DNA from: Craspedostauros australis
Taxonomy: Eukaryota; Bacillariophyta; Bacillariophyceae; Mastogloiales; Achnanthaceae
Assembly: GCA_026770025.1 (NCBI GenBank)
Contig: JAMXDE010000039.1
Span: forward strand, 558,001 to 622,000
Direction of reading: 5' to 3'
Length of the DNA stretch: 64,000 bases
Part shown: positions 41,660 through 52,125 of the stretch, piece after piece
Numbering within the stretch: position 1 is the stretch's first letter
Layout: each line of letters starts with the position of its first letter
Notes under the pieces: model-generated
Database searches by the model: none
The model's input: the letters and a program-made list of their open reading frames with translations, nothing else
Told to the model about the DNA's origin: nothing
Program-made: the position numbers and the translations under genes

Positions 41660-43633
41660 CTATCCATCATCACCGCCCGTCACACGCACGACATCATAAA
41701 ATCGACTACGCCCATCCTTCGCCATCACGCCATGCCGATAGATCTGCACGACACCGCTGTCTTTGTCGACAGTATTGCGCACATGCACCAAACTGGAATC
41801 TTCCCACTGCACGGCCACGCAATCTTTCTGCGATTGCAACGTCCACGAACGCAATTCGCGTACGACACCGCGCCGTAGATTGCCGTGCGCGTCAAGTTTG
41901 GGACCCAATTTGGGTTCGAGCCAGTTGGGACCGGGTTCGACGATGTTGCCGACTTGGATTTCGTGGGAGGTAGCTGTTGTTGATGCATACCCGGTCTTCC
42001 AAAATCCCCAACATTTGCCATCGCACAGCGTGCGCAATTCAAAGCAGGAACGGCATCGTCGTTGCACGTCTGGTTTGTGATCGGGAGCGACGCCGTTAGT
42101 TTCATTGTCGGCTATGCGCTGTCGTATCTTGTGCAGTTGCCTCGTCAACGTGCGTCGCACGTTCTTGCCGAGTCCTTGCCGCTGTTGAAGGATTGCTTCC
42201 AATCCATCGCGTTGTTGCTGCAATTCGTTGGTCGAGTAATTCTCCAAGAACGTGAAGTAGACATGCTTCAAGTAGGCATGCCGATGACAATGATACTCCA
42301 GCAATTTGTGTTGTTGACAAGCTGGACAGACCAAGAGGAGGTTGCGACAGACCGTGCAGATACGGGAACCGCACAACTGATCGAAGGGCTCTTTGCATTC
42401 GACGCATTCGCCAATTTTATCGTAGTCGGATGGCTTCATGGCAATGCGCTGATCAAAGACGAAGTTCATGCCCTTGAAGTAGCCGTCGGCACCGTAATGC
42501 TCCAAATAGCGATGAATACCACCCTGCAGCTGAGAGACGTCATGAACACCGTGGTTCTTGAGCATGGCCGAGGCCTTCTCGCAGCGTATTCCGCCCGTAC
42601 AGTACATGAGGACCTTTTTGTGTTTGAGGGATTGCGCGTGGTTGGCGCAGAAGGTGGTGTCGAAGGAGGCGAACGTGCTCATTTGCGGATTGATGGCGTG
42701 CTCATCGTTCGACACAAAATGGCCAATGTCGTATTCGAATGGGTTGCGGACATCGATGAGGACGACGTCGGGATCGTCAGCGATGGTCTGATGGAATTGC
42801 TGCGGAGAGAGATGGTTGCCGATATTCTGGTGCGTGAGATCTCGAACATGGACCTTGCCGCCGGAGCTGACGATCTCCCGCACGATGGTGATCTTCAAGT
42901 CTGGGAATGGCTCGACCTTGCCGTTGTGGGCGTTGCTGTTGTTGGTTTGGATGGAATCCGCGTTGGTGTCCGACAGCTTCCAATCGATGTTGGCAAATAC
43001 GCATCCTTTCGTGCGGTCAACGCCTGCATGCGTGGCAGTTGTGGTGTTTGCAGTGCACAGGTCATCGTATAGATTGTAGTGCTCGGTCTCTCGCATGTAG
43101 AGCTCCAACGTGCGATGATCATGGGCCGACAGCGTCCCGTTGACGCCCTCCGATGCCACGAGCAGGCGCCCTCTGAGATGCAGCCGTTCGCACAGAGACC
43201 TCTGGAAGTTGCAGAGATGCTGCAGCACTTGCTGCTGCGATTCGTCATTGTGCAACTCGGGCGGGCATTGCTGAGGGATGAAGTACTTGTAGAACAGGAC
43301 GATGGAGGAATGGGGTTCGGAAGACGTGCGGGCGTCCGTGGTTGAACTAGTAGTCGTACTTGTGTGAGAAGAAGCGTCGGTCGCGTTGGTCGCGTCGGTC
43401 GCGTTGGTCTTCTTGGTGTTGTGCCGTATCTCTGTCGTCATCCTCCAGCTCTTGTCGATCTCTTGTTCGTTCAGGTGGTGGCTACGTTGGTGGCTGCGTT
43501 GGTCGAAGTGCATGCTATTTGAGAAGACAGACAGAGTGGGCGGAGTGGGTTGCCTGAGCATCAGAATGCATCGAGGTCGCTGCGTCTCTCTTGTGATGGA
43601 TGTGATCTTTCGTCGTGACGCGCGAGTGGTCAT
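41660..43633 (-). CDS. TrhO/TSTD2-like rhodanese with C-terminal MIB/HERC2-like domain
   Basis: A 657-residue single-exon protein. Residues 1-105 are Thr/Ser/Asn-rich and basic at the very start; the true ATG could be M1 (43633), M25, M41 or M65, and organelle targeting is possible. Residues 110-185 resemble the N-terminal domain of tRNA uridine-5-hydroxylase TrhO (VASEGVNGTLS). The rhodanese domain is at 285-385 with VLIDVRNPFEYDIGHF and the catalytic Cys345 in YCTGGIRCEKAS, the TrhO/TSTD2 signature. A Cys/His-rich segment at 410-450 (CVEC...C...CTVC...CPAC), as in TSTD2, probably binds zinc. A linker follows, with CRSC...C...C at 527-541. Residues 559-652 look like a MIB/HERC2 domain (IQVGNIVEPGPNW... 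GVVREL... CVAVQWED... YRHG... YDVVRV). Bacterial TrhO hydroxylates U34 of tRNAs; that activity is inferred here. Confidence 0.82.
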   Translation of the reverse strand: MTTRASRRKITSITRETQRPRCILMLRQPTPPTLSVFSNSMHFDQRSHQRSHHLNEQEIDKSWRMTTEIRHNTKKTNATDATNATDASSHTSTTTSSTTDARTSSEPHSSIVLFYKYFIPQQCPPELHNDESQQQVLQHLCNFQRSLCERLHLRGRLLVASEGVNGTLSAHDHRTLELYMRETEHYNLYDDLCTANTTTATHAGVDRTKGCVFANIDWKLSDTNADSIQTNNSNAHNGKVEPFPDLKITIVREIVSSGGKVHVRDLTHQNIGNHLSPQQFHQTIADDPDVVLIDVRNPFEYDIGHFVSNDEHAINPQMSTFASFDTTFCANHAQSLKHKKVLMYCTGGIRCEKASAMLKNHGVHDVSQLQGGIHRYLEHYGADGYFKGMNFVFDQRIAMKPSDYDKIGECVECKEPFDQLCGSRICTVCRNLLLVCPACQQHKLLEYHCHRHAYLKHVYFTFLENYSTNELQQQRDGLEAILQQRQGLGKNVRRTLTRQLHKIRQRIADNETNGVAPDHKPDVQRRCRSCFELRTLCDGKCWGFWKTGYASTTATSHEIQVGNIVEPGPNWLEPKLGPKLDAHGNLRRGVVRELRSWTLQSQKDCVAVQWEDSSLVHVRNTVDKDSGVVQIYRHGVMAKDGRSRFYDVVRVTGGDDG

Positions 43634-44612
43634 GAAAGATTTTGAATTTTGGCGCCATTTGAGTCGGTTGAATCAACTGGCATGACGCGAGCACAATTGT
43701 CACATCACATTTATCATTAATGACCAACCCTGGACTCGCCACATAACGAAAAGGTGGATTGTTCTATGTATCGTGACATACCCAACGAATCATGCACGAC
43801 ACAACCAATGCGCGAGTGTTGCGGCAAACAATTAGTCACGACAGTCACTGGTTGGAAAGACGCAGGTACATAGATAGGCCCGATGCGGTTCTTCGCCTGT
43901 TTGAATGGTGGAATCGGAGCAACGCGATGACACACAACAATCCCGCCAAACTGCACAAACCAAGAACAAGAACGACACGATCGTGGATGGTAACAACAAG
44001 GTGACAACACGGAACACAACAACAGCGGACAATGGGGAAGACGCGAAGGTTGTGAAGTGCTGCATCGGAATCATCAGCCAAGAACGCACCTCTCTGCTCT
44101 CCCTGGAGACTGTTCCATTTCAAACCAGCAAGAGGGGTTTGTTGGTGCAGCGACTCAATCCTTAGGAGACGGGGACTGCTGCAGAGGTCGTGAAGTTGCG
44201 AAGTCGTGAAGTCGAAGTCGGGAGGATCTCAGCAAGACAACTGCACTTTCGTTGAATCGAAGCAGAGGAAGAAAAGAGACGTGTCTATCGCTCTTCTGCG
44301 GCCGTGTTGATCCCTCTTGCGGAGCATTCTGCTCCTCCATTCCCGACCCTTCTCTGCGGCAAGGAAGAGGGTGGAGCATTTGGCTTCTTGTGAAACGGAA
44401 TCTGCAGCCCAAAACGGAAGAGGCCGCTGTACTCGTACTACTACTTCGACGAAGAGGTCGTTGGTCGTACCTGTGCCTGCTTTCGTGCCATACCTTCGAG
44501 TGCGAGTGCGAGTGCGAGCTACACACGCTGCGAATACCGATACTATACTCTGCAGCCGCTCTGCGATTGACGCAAACACAAGCCGAGCGTGTCCTCAACA
44601 AGACCCACCACG
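43634..44612. other. Divergent promoter region, rhodanese and disordered protein genes
   Basis: About 980 bp between divergent starts. A GAGTGCGAGTGCGAGTGCGA 6-bp repeat lies at about 44497-44518. The leader of the right-hand gene contains an open frame on each strand, but no recognisable domain. Confidence 0.5.
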
Positions 44613-47600
44613 ATGGCAATGGCGAAGACAACGGCAGCGTCGTCGTCGTCAACACCATCATCCATGGAGTCAACATCGAAGCATTCCGCGGAGAGCCTTC
44701 CAACACCAGCTGCAGACAAGGAGGAGCTTCCGCACGAGAGCCGCAATCGGCAGGCTGGAACAAACGCAACTGGCAACAGGTCAGCGCAGAACCAGGCAAC
44801 GCCCACATTGCTATCGCAGAGGCAGATGGAGCGCAGGCGCCTGCGAGAGCAGCAGATGGACAACAGTCCCAATACCGGCGAACCGCAAGAAGGAGAACAC
44901 CAGCAGCACAGCCCATCCAAGCGGCAAGCTCCTTTGCACAGCTTGGTTTCGTCTTCGCTGCTGCCCATTCCAAGCAACAAGCCTGCTGGTGCCGGATACT
45001 CGAAGCATCTGCAGAAGTTCTTTGTCAAGGTGCCTGCGGTTGATGAAGCGGCCAATGCACAACCAGACACAAACGCAGATGCTGATGCAGAGCCCAATCC
45101 ACACTCCAACATGGGAGCATCCAACCAACGACGATCGCAGCAGCAGCAACTGGATGACGACAATGATGGGGACATCGCACGGCAGAAACAACCACAGCCA
45201 CAACTACAACAGCATCCCACAACTCCCAAACCATCATCATCATCCGAACGGAAACGAAGCTCAAGTCGCGGTCGCATACGACCAACGACGCCCAAGTCCG
45301 GCAAGCCAACTTCCAAGAACCGAAGGAGGAGGTCTTCACCGCCGAACAAACGTCCCACAAAGCAACGGTCCGAAACAAGCGAGGCCGGTAGTGGCAGCGG
45401 CAGCGGCAGCGGCAGCAGACCCAAGGATATTCGCAAGAGTAAGACCAAAGACAAACCGCGAAGCAAGAGGAGAAGCGGCAGCGCATCGAAAACGAGCGAC
45501 CATCGCTCGTCAACGAGACGGTCGCAGAACAGCCAGCGCGAGTCCGATGCTGCAGCCTCATCATCCACCTTGGTGGCGTCCGATCACAACTCCGGCAGCG
45601 ATGGTCACAGCTTCCACATGGAAAGCGACCATGTCGCCAGCCAAAGCAGCGACAACGAATTAGAATTCCACGACGACTTTGAAGACGGCATCGAGACGCA
45701 CGGCAGCAGCGACGGCAGCGCGGGTCGCGCGGAGACGCCAACATCCGAGCGCCATGTCAAAGACAGCGAACACAACAAAACGAAACGCAGTGCCAAACCG
45801 AGAAGCAAAAAGAGTCTCATCAACAAAGACAAGCAGAAGGACAAGTACAAATCGAAGAGCCGTTCCAGCAAATCGAAGGATCCAGATCAAGACAAGAATC
45901 AGCAACCCATCAAGAGCAGCAGTGTCCGAAACGGCGATGTCGGCAAAGGTATCAGTCGGACGAAGCAGACACACGGCAGGACCAAATCGCTGGGCGCGGC
46001 TCTCAACCTTGGCCACGTACTGTCGCCTGGTGTCTTGTCCAAAGCCAGTCTCGACATGACCCTCGCCACCACGGATGAGACCATCAGCGCATCGACGTAT
46101 GGTTCATTCCAAGGCACTCCAGATGATAAGCAGCAACAGCAGAAGTCACAGCTGGAGAAGGAACTGGAAGAGCTGCTCGTCAAATCGGCAGCCGATTCAG
46201 CGGCAGCCGTGATGTCCAAGCTCACGGAACCGCACCGATCGAGATCTACGGAACGTCGGCCACGCAGCGGTTCTCAAGCGCCACGCAGACGCCACAGATC
46301 GCGCGGCAGACCAAATGGAAGGTCGGGTGACAATCATTCGAGGTCGCCGTCGGCACACAGGCAGAGCATCGGTCGTTCGCGAAGTCGCGGCAGGCTACCG
46401 CGTGATTCTGCCAAGCAGGATGGATCGACGTCGCCTGGTGCCAACCGTCGGTTGGAGAAGCGGGGCAGCTTCAGCAGCATGAAAGATGTGGCGAAATCGT
46501 TATCGGAGAGAGCCAAATCACCTCACAGCATGGGTCGACGACGTCGAGTCCAATCATCATCGACGTCCAACGGTCGGTCGAGGAGCAGCGGCAAGTCGCC
46601 TGGCAGGTACGGTTCCAGGACACTATCGTCAAGGCGACGATCGGACACGCCGGAAGACACCGTCAGCAGTCGCCGAGAACGCAAGACGCGGCAGGTATCG
46701 TCCACGTCCGCGGCGCCCGAAACGAACTGCGACGACGCTGCGCTGCCTGAAATGCCACCACCTTTGGGCACCTTCGAGATGTTGGCGCCACCCAGCTCCT
46801 CGTCACGACGCAAATCTTCGGATGGAACTAAATCAACGAGCAGGAGCAGCAGTGACGCGAAGGCCAGGAAGAGGTCACCGAAGCTGACGCCATCCTCGTC
46901 CGCCAATCGCAAGCTGAGGAAGAGCAAGCGGGGTTCCGCAGATGAAGCGCGGTCGCCCAATTCAGCACGTGTTGCGGGATCGGTGTTGGCGGAACTGCAT
47001 CCGAGTCGGTCTGCGGACAATGGCAACAGTGTTGACAACGAGAGGGAAGATAGCAGTGGCTATGATATCAACGGTGGTATCAACGACGCCGATGATGACG
47101 AGTTCGATGAGCTTGCGCCTATTCGGCCATCTTCCACGAAGACATCGCTCAAACCGCAAGACTCATCGTCAGTTCGAAAGATCAAGTACATCCCGAGCAG
47201 CCGCAAATCAACACCATCGCGCACCAAGTCGGCACCGATCAAGGCAGCACGATTGAACAAATCCGCGTCAAGTCTGTCATCGAGTAATCATCGGGATACG
47301 GCGTCAGCGGGCGATGCTGAGGTGGACGAAGTCGATGTATCCGCTGAACCACCAGCGTCACCCCGGTCGATGGATTTGCGAAAGCGATTCCAAGATGATT
47401 TCCCTGATGAGCCCGTTCCGTCGGATATTATCTTGCGGCAGCTGTACAAGGATGAGCCTCCTCCGATAGCGAAAGGTGCTGCGTCCGTACCTGCACCTGT
47501 ACCGGCAGCCCAACAGGTCACCCTGTCCATCCCGCAAATATCCAAGCACATGATGAATCGCCAGGATAGCAGCAGCGATTTGAGTTTTGCGACGGAGGCA

Positions 47601-49898
47601 ACGTGGGAAGGGTATGGGAAGCAGAAGAAGAAGTCACCGGAGAAGGCACCATCTCTATATTTGGAAAATGGAGTGATTCAGGAAGAGGGCGATGGCAACA
47701 ACAACGATGATATGTTCGGCGAGAGCATGCAGCAAAGTCGTCCGTCGTTCCTCGAGCATAACTTGAAGCGCCTCAGCGGCGAGCTCAGCACAGAACTTGG
47801 GAGCAGCTTCGCCTTCCACAGCAGCACTGCGCAGGTCGCCAAGCCCGATGGGCAATTCGACGATGAGACGGCCGAAGAGAGCGGCGTCACCGAGACTGAG
47901 AATGTTCTCGAGATGGATGTAAACAACAACTGCAAAGTCAAGTTTGATCATATGCGAGGTCCGGTATCTGTGCCAGCAAGCAACAAGCTCACTTTCCACC
48001 AATCAACGGGATCCATGGAGAGAAACAATCTGCGATTCCCGACCAAATGGAACGACCGAGCGTTTCACAACAGCACGGGCACGTTCTTCTCGCAGCAATC
48101 ATCCACGTCGTCGAACACACCGAACTTGACCACCGCCAATAGTCGTCACACGGAACGCAGCAGTCGATCCATCCCAATTTCAATGGATATCGACGACTTG
48201 TCCAAATCGGAGCACCGCCCGACCACGAAGTTCAAACCGAAGGCCAAGGTCATCATCGATTCCGAGTGGGAGACCTCGTTGTCGCCGACCGTGGAGCAAG
48301 ATCAGGAACTAGAGCACGAACACGTTCAAACCAAGCAGACGCCAACACTGGTGGAAGATCCCACCACCGATGCGGATGCGACCAATGAACAGTCCATGGA
48401 TTGGTTTTCATCGTCCTTCCTGAATCCCAAACAGAGACAAGCAGGGCAGCGTGGAAGGGACGGTGACAATCCAATAGATAATCACCAGAGTATGCCAATC
48501 AAAACACAACAGGGATCACAGCTACTACCAGCCGGTGCAGGCTTCAATGTGGCAGCAAGCATGACCAACGTCATTACACCCTCCAACTTCACCAACTCTT
48601 CCAATCACAGCGGCAACGGGGATTTGTTCAAGAGTGGCCAAGACATGTTGAAAGGAAGCCGGCATTCAATGGATGGGGACGAATCGTTGTCCGTGATGGA
48701 TTTGGAACTCGACCCGTTCGAGGAAGACGAGTCAGGGTCCCACGAGACGAATGAGGAGGAGCAGAAGTCGAAGAGACAGAATCGCTTCGAAGCATCGTTC
48801 TCATCGTTTGAATCAGCCAGCGTCAGCATACACGGCGACAGTTATTCGGATGCCAAGCATGGCGATAGTGGCGTCAAGATGCAGTTGGAGAAGAATTCCC
48901 AATCCATCCTTCTAGACAAGGCGGTCCCAACAATGAAGATCGGACTGGCCAAGGCGATAGCACCAGCGGTGTCTGCAACCGCAGCCTTAGCCGTTGCAAC
49001 CGGCGCTTCCAGTAACAGCAGCAGCAACAACAACAACAGCACAAGCAAAGCCAATCGAAGTGCATTTGGAGGCTTCACGAATTTCCGAGCTCCTGACAAA
49101 GCATTCACTGCGCGCAACAACCGAAGCCTACCGGGCCGCAGCAAATCAGACATCGGTGCATTCATGGGATCTGGGACCCTAAAAACGATGCAAATCTCGC
49201 TGACCAAGAGCAGGAACATTCGAAGTGAAACGAAGACCAACGATTCGCTGGGGACGCAATCGCAGCATCAGCGCAAGCAGCAACAGCGTAACGATGAGAA
49301 TCAGTCTCGAATCAAGCGAAGCCATTCATCGGAAGACTTTCTTTCGACACCCTTTGCCGCCAGCATTGGTGCTAAGCATGCTAGCGATGGCGGCGGTAAT
49401 CGAAACGGCAACGCCAACGGCAACGACGATGGACAGTTCTTCACGGTGGAATCAATTCAGAGCCTTGCCTTTGCCAGCAACGGCGAAGAAGATCCAATGG
49501 ATCAGTTTCTCAAGACCTGTACTACAACGAGAGCGCCGGCACTAGCACGTTCCAAGACAGATGAGAAGTACCATCGCCGAGCGCATTCCCGAGAACGGGT
49601 GCGTGACAGATCACGCGCACGAACTGATCGCGAGACGGATCGCAACAAGTCTCGTGATCGCGCACGTCAAAGTCGCTTTGCTGCATTGGATACAGCAAGT
49701 GACATTGCGGCAGGGCCGAAGAATCAACTCGGCGACTGGATGGGCAGCAACGAGAATGAAGATATCGGTGACGCAATTGGGAATGAGGGCGTCATCGAAG
49801 TCGGTTCAACGGATATGCTCAGCCCTTTGACAACAGCAACTCGCAAGATGGTGCCAGCCACCGCGCGCCGTCGTCTCCGAGTGGCACGGGCATCTTAG
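44613..49898 (+). CDS. Giant disordered Ser/Arg/Lys-rich protein, 1761 residues
   Basis: One uninterrupted frame of 5.3 kb; I start at the first ATG (MAMAKTTAASSSS). No globular domain recognised. Composition: Ser, Arg, Lys, Asp, Gln and Asn dominate. Residues 200-330 and 530-720 are RS-like with many basic clusters (nuclear-localisation-like); 970-1000 and 1360-1420 are acidic. A Gly-Ser run sits near residue 265. Three FHxST motifs occur at about residues 1069, 1128 and 1154 (FAFHSSTAQV, LTFHQSTGSM, RAFHNSTGTF). The Ala-rich segment AIAPAVSATAALAVATGASS near 1450 is the only hydrophobic stretch. The C-terminus returns to RERVRDRSRARTDRE-type RS/RD sequence. It may be a splicing, chromatin or cytoskeletal scaffold protein, but function cannot be assigned. 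Confidence 0.8.
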   Translation: MAMAKTTAASSSSTPSSMESTSKHSAESLPTPAADKEELPHESRNRQAGTNATGNRSAQNQATPTLLSQRQMERRRLREQQMDNSPNTGEPQEGEHQQHSPSKRQAPLHSLVSSSLLPIPSNKPAGAGYSKHLQKFFVKVPAVDEAANAQPDTNADADAEPNPHSNMGASNQRRSQQQQLDDDNDGDIARQKQPQPQLQQHPTTPKPSSSSERKRSSSRGRIRPTTPKSGKPTSKNRRRRSSPPNKRPTKQRSETSEAGSGSGSGSGSRPKDIRKSKTKDKPRSKRRSGSASKTSDHRSSTRRSQNSQRESDAAASSSTLVASDHNSGSDGHSFHMESDHVASQSSDNELEFHDDFEDGIETHGSSDGSAGRAETPTSERHVKDSEHNKTKRSAKPRSKKSLINKDKQKDKYKSKSRSSKSKDPDQDKNQQPIKSSSVRNGDVGKGISRTKQTHGRTKSLGAALNLGHVLSPGVLSKASLDMTLATTDETISASTYGSFQGTPDDKQQQQKSQLEKELEELLVKSAADSAAAVMSKLTEPHRSRSTERRPRSGSQAPRRRHRSRGRPNGRSGDNHSRSPSAHRQSIGRSRSRGRLPRDSAKQDGSTSPGANRRLEKRGSFSSMKDVAKSLSERAKSPHSMGRRRRVQSSSTSNGRSRSSGKSPGRYGSRTLSSRRRSDTPEDTVSSRRERKTRQVSSTSAAPETNCDDAALPEMPPPLGTFEMLAPPSSSSRRKSSDGTKSTSRSSSDAKARKRSPKLTPSSSANRKLRKSKRGSADEARSPNSARVAGSVLAELHPSRSADNGNSVDNEREDSSGYDINGGINDADDDEFDELAPIRPSSTKTSLKPQDSSSVRKIKYIPSSRKSTPSRTKSAPIKAARLNKSASSLSSSNHRDTASAGDAEVDEVDVSAEPPASPRSMDLRKRFQDDFPDEPVPSDIILRQLYKDEPPPIAKGAASVPAPVPAAQQVTLSIPQISKHMMNRQDSSSDLSFATEATWEGYGKQKKKSPEKAPSLYLENGVIQEEGDGNNNDDMFGESMQQSRPSFLEHNLKRLSGELSTELGSSFAFHSSTAQVAKPDGQFDDETAEESGVTETENVLEMDVNNNCKVKFDHMRGPVSVPASNKLTFHQSTGSMERNNLRFPTKWNDRAFHNSTGTFFSQQSSTSSNTPNLTTANSRHTERSSRSIPISMDIDDLSKSEHRPTTKFKPKAKVIIDSEWETSLSPTVEQDQELEHEHVQTKQTPTLVEDPTTDADATNEQSMDWFSSSFLNPKQRQAGQRGRDGDNPIDNHQSMPIKTQQGSQLLPAGAGFNVAASMTNVITPSNFTNSSNHSGNGDLFKSGQDMLKGSRHSMDGDESLSVMDLELDPFEEDESGSHETNEEEQKSKRQNRFEASFSSFESASVSIHGDSYSDAKHGDSGVKMQLEKNSQSILLDKAVPTMKIGLAKAIAPAVSATAALAVATGASSNSSSNNNNSTSKANRSAFGGFTNFRAPDKAFTARNNRSLPGRSKSDIGAFMGSGTLKTMQISLTKSRNIRSETKTNDSLGTQSQHQRKQQQRNDENQSRIKRSHSSEDFLSTPFAASIGAKHASDGGGNRNGNANGNDDGQFFTVESIQSLAFASNGEEDPMDQFLKTCTTTRAPALARSKTDEKYHRRAHSRERVRDRSRARTDRETDRNKSRDRARQSRFAALDTASDIAAGPKNQLGDWMGSNENEDIGDAIGNEGVIEVGSTDMLSPLTTATRKMVPATARRRLRVARAS

Positions 49899-51061
49899 AG
49901 CTTGGACCGTACGGGCGGGAAGCGTAAGTGTAAAGTAGAGCAGTATTGATGAAATCACTCCAGATAAATTACACTTGGGCATTTTGTGATACTCAATTGC
50001 AAGGAGTTCGTACGTGGACGAGTACTTGTTGATGCTTGTGATGGCATCACTCAGTAGTGTGTGGAGAATAATGATTATTTCGAGCAGTATTCTGCTGGGT
50101 CGATGGCAACAGGATCAGATTCTTGACAATCGTTGGGAGATGGTGGACCGCGATGAGCTTCACCTGATCGGACGGGGCTCGGATGAAACAACTGCGCTAC
50201 TTCATGAACACTGCCCATCCAAGAAGACGACGGGATGCAAACCGCATATGCCTGCGATTGGAGTGGAGCGGCTCGACCTCGCCGAGCACAGAGCTGTCCA
50301 TATTATCGGACCCCCTCTGCAGAGGTGAGATCTGCGGAACCGGCTCATTTGATGCTCTTGTGTGGCAATACTCCGTCACGGTTGACCTGGTCCACAAAGA
50401 TGCTCCATGATCCGCTGGCAGAAAAGGGAGAGAGAGATCGATTGCCCCACGTTCGCATAACAGGTCGCACCTGTGCCGCACGATAGAGGGAACCCGAAAT
50501 GGCTGGTGTTGAGGTTGATGCATTTCCTGCTTGGTGGAATTCCGTGACTTTGGTGCTCCTGCCATCCACCCACATGCTCTCGGGTGTGTTGCGTTGCCTT
50601 CGGGACGTGGACGCTGAGCCTTCGCGGATCCCCAAAGGCCATCGAGCACGTTCCAACGAGGCGTCAGAATTCCGTGAACATCGTGCAGCCCAGATACCAA
50701 CAAACTGAGCGAGCACTTCCAATGGACACGCATCAAGTTGCATCAGAGTATAGTAAAAAGATGAATGGCAGGGGATTCGTTGTGCTAGCAATGCTTATCC
50801 TCAGGTAGTCCAATGGCAGCGGGGTCGTGAGTACTAATTTTCCAACCGTTCCTGTGATGTGCAGCGGCTTCACTTGACGCAATAACATCCCCGAGGAAGG
50901 AGCAACTCCCACAGCCAATCGTTGTTGTGCCCCTCTGTCCACCTATAAACATGGCGGAATGCGAATCGCACAGGTCTCCGACTGGAGAGTAGCTGCCCAA
51001 TCCCTTGGAACGCGAAGACATTCATGGCAACGGATCATCGGTGAAAGATCTGGGAATCCGC
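49899..51061. other. Convergent intergenic region
   Basis: 1.16 kb between the 3' ends of the disordered-protein gene and the GST gene. Overlapping short frames on both strands, none recognisable. Confidence 0.5.
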
Positions 51062-52125
51062 TCATGCAGTGCTCTTGTAGTAATCAGTCACCATCGGATG
51101 CTCGTCAACAACCTTCTCCAAAGCCGAGAGAGCCGGGAAGTTGTCTTTGACCCACGTCTATCCCATTATATAATGCCATATCATATCAAAACATAGCATC
51201 CCGTGTCGGTAGGTGCGTTCAATCAAGATGAACAGAGCATGAAGAATAGCATCAGGACATCACACCATCGCATATCAAACGAACATCAAGGCAGGAGGAC
51301 CATGGTGGCGAAACAGGTTAGTCATGTCGCTGTGGAAAAGGAGCAGTGCGGCACCATTTGCCACAGCACAGAGGAATGTGATGCAAAGCAGTTGCGGGTC
51401 GTTGTATGGCACAGAATGCCCAACATTTTCGCACGTTTCTGTTGTATAATATATAAATAGTATAATGTGGTCGTACATAACATCAAGACGGAGATGGACG
51501 GAATCCCAAAGATCCAAGCTGTCCACAAGTTGCGCTTTTGGCAAAGTGCGCGTGCACCTCCACTTACCTTAGGAACGTGGTCGAGGAAGCCCATTTCGAA
51601 TACCTTGAGGGATCCAAACACAACGCTGAGATCAGCAATGGACAGGTCAGTTCCACCTATGAAGGGGCCATCGGTCCGCTTCAGAATCTCATCCAGCTGC
51701 GAGAAGAACACTTTTCCCTTTCCAGCCATGTACTCTTGGCGGTTCTTCTTCTTTGCCTCCTCGTCCTTGTCTTGTGGAAAGCTGAACCACAAGTCCTGGG
51801 TCACGTCCAAGGCCTGATCGATGCTCAGGCATAGCTTGGCATCATCGGGGTACAGCTTGGACGCAGCACCCTTCAGCGATTGGCCAAGCTTTCCAGCGTA
51901 GCGCAAGATGGCCAGCGACTGGGTGTACTCGGTGTCGCCAATCTTCAAGACTGGGAGACCTGTGGGGTACATCCCTTCCTTCTTCTTGGCGCCGAAGTCC
52001 GATTGCTTGATGCGGACATCTTTGAAGTCCATTCCGATGGCCTTGAAGGTGATGCGGATTGCTTCGGCGCGGCCGGCGTTGAAGTCAAAGTAGATGAGCT
52101 CATGTGGTTCGGTTGGAAGGCTCAT
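51062..52125 (-). CDS. Glutathione S-transferase, sigma-like
   Basis: Two exons on the minus strand: 52125-51568 and 51157-51062, with a 410-nt intron (CCTAAG|GTAAGT ... ATGGGATAG, phase 0). Spliced length 217 residues, normal for a cytosolic GST. The thioredoxin-fold domain (about 9-86) opens ELIYFDFNAGRAEAIR, where Tyr12 is in the place of the catalytic Tyr of sigma/alpha-like GSTs; PTGLPVLK holds the cis-Pro and QSLAILRYAG the glutathione-binding QS. The all-helical domain carries FIGGTDLSIADLSVV, the GST N-capping/hydrophobic-staple region. Exon 2 supplies the last helix (TWVKDNFPALSALEKVVDEHP). Conjugates glutathione to electrophiles, or may act as an isomerase. The start was chosen at MSLPTEPHE because upstream sequence has no GST homology. 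Confidence 0.88.

Larger units (their letters stand above)
37419..41985 (+). repeat. Segmental duplication, copy 2 (Patched block)
   Basis: Direct copy of 20982-25368, about 12 kb away. This copy runs without a break into the complete rhodanese gene at 41660-43633, so it is the more complete version at the 3' end. Confidence 0.88.

Noticed and set aside
42062-43072. 336-codon plus-strand frame
   Set aside because: Antisense to the rhodanese gene, whose catalytic motif is on the minus strand.
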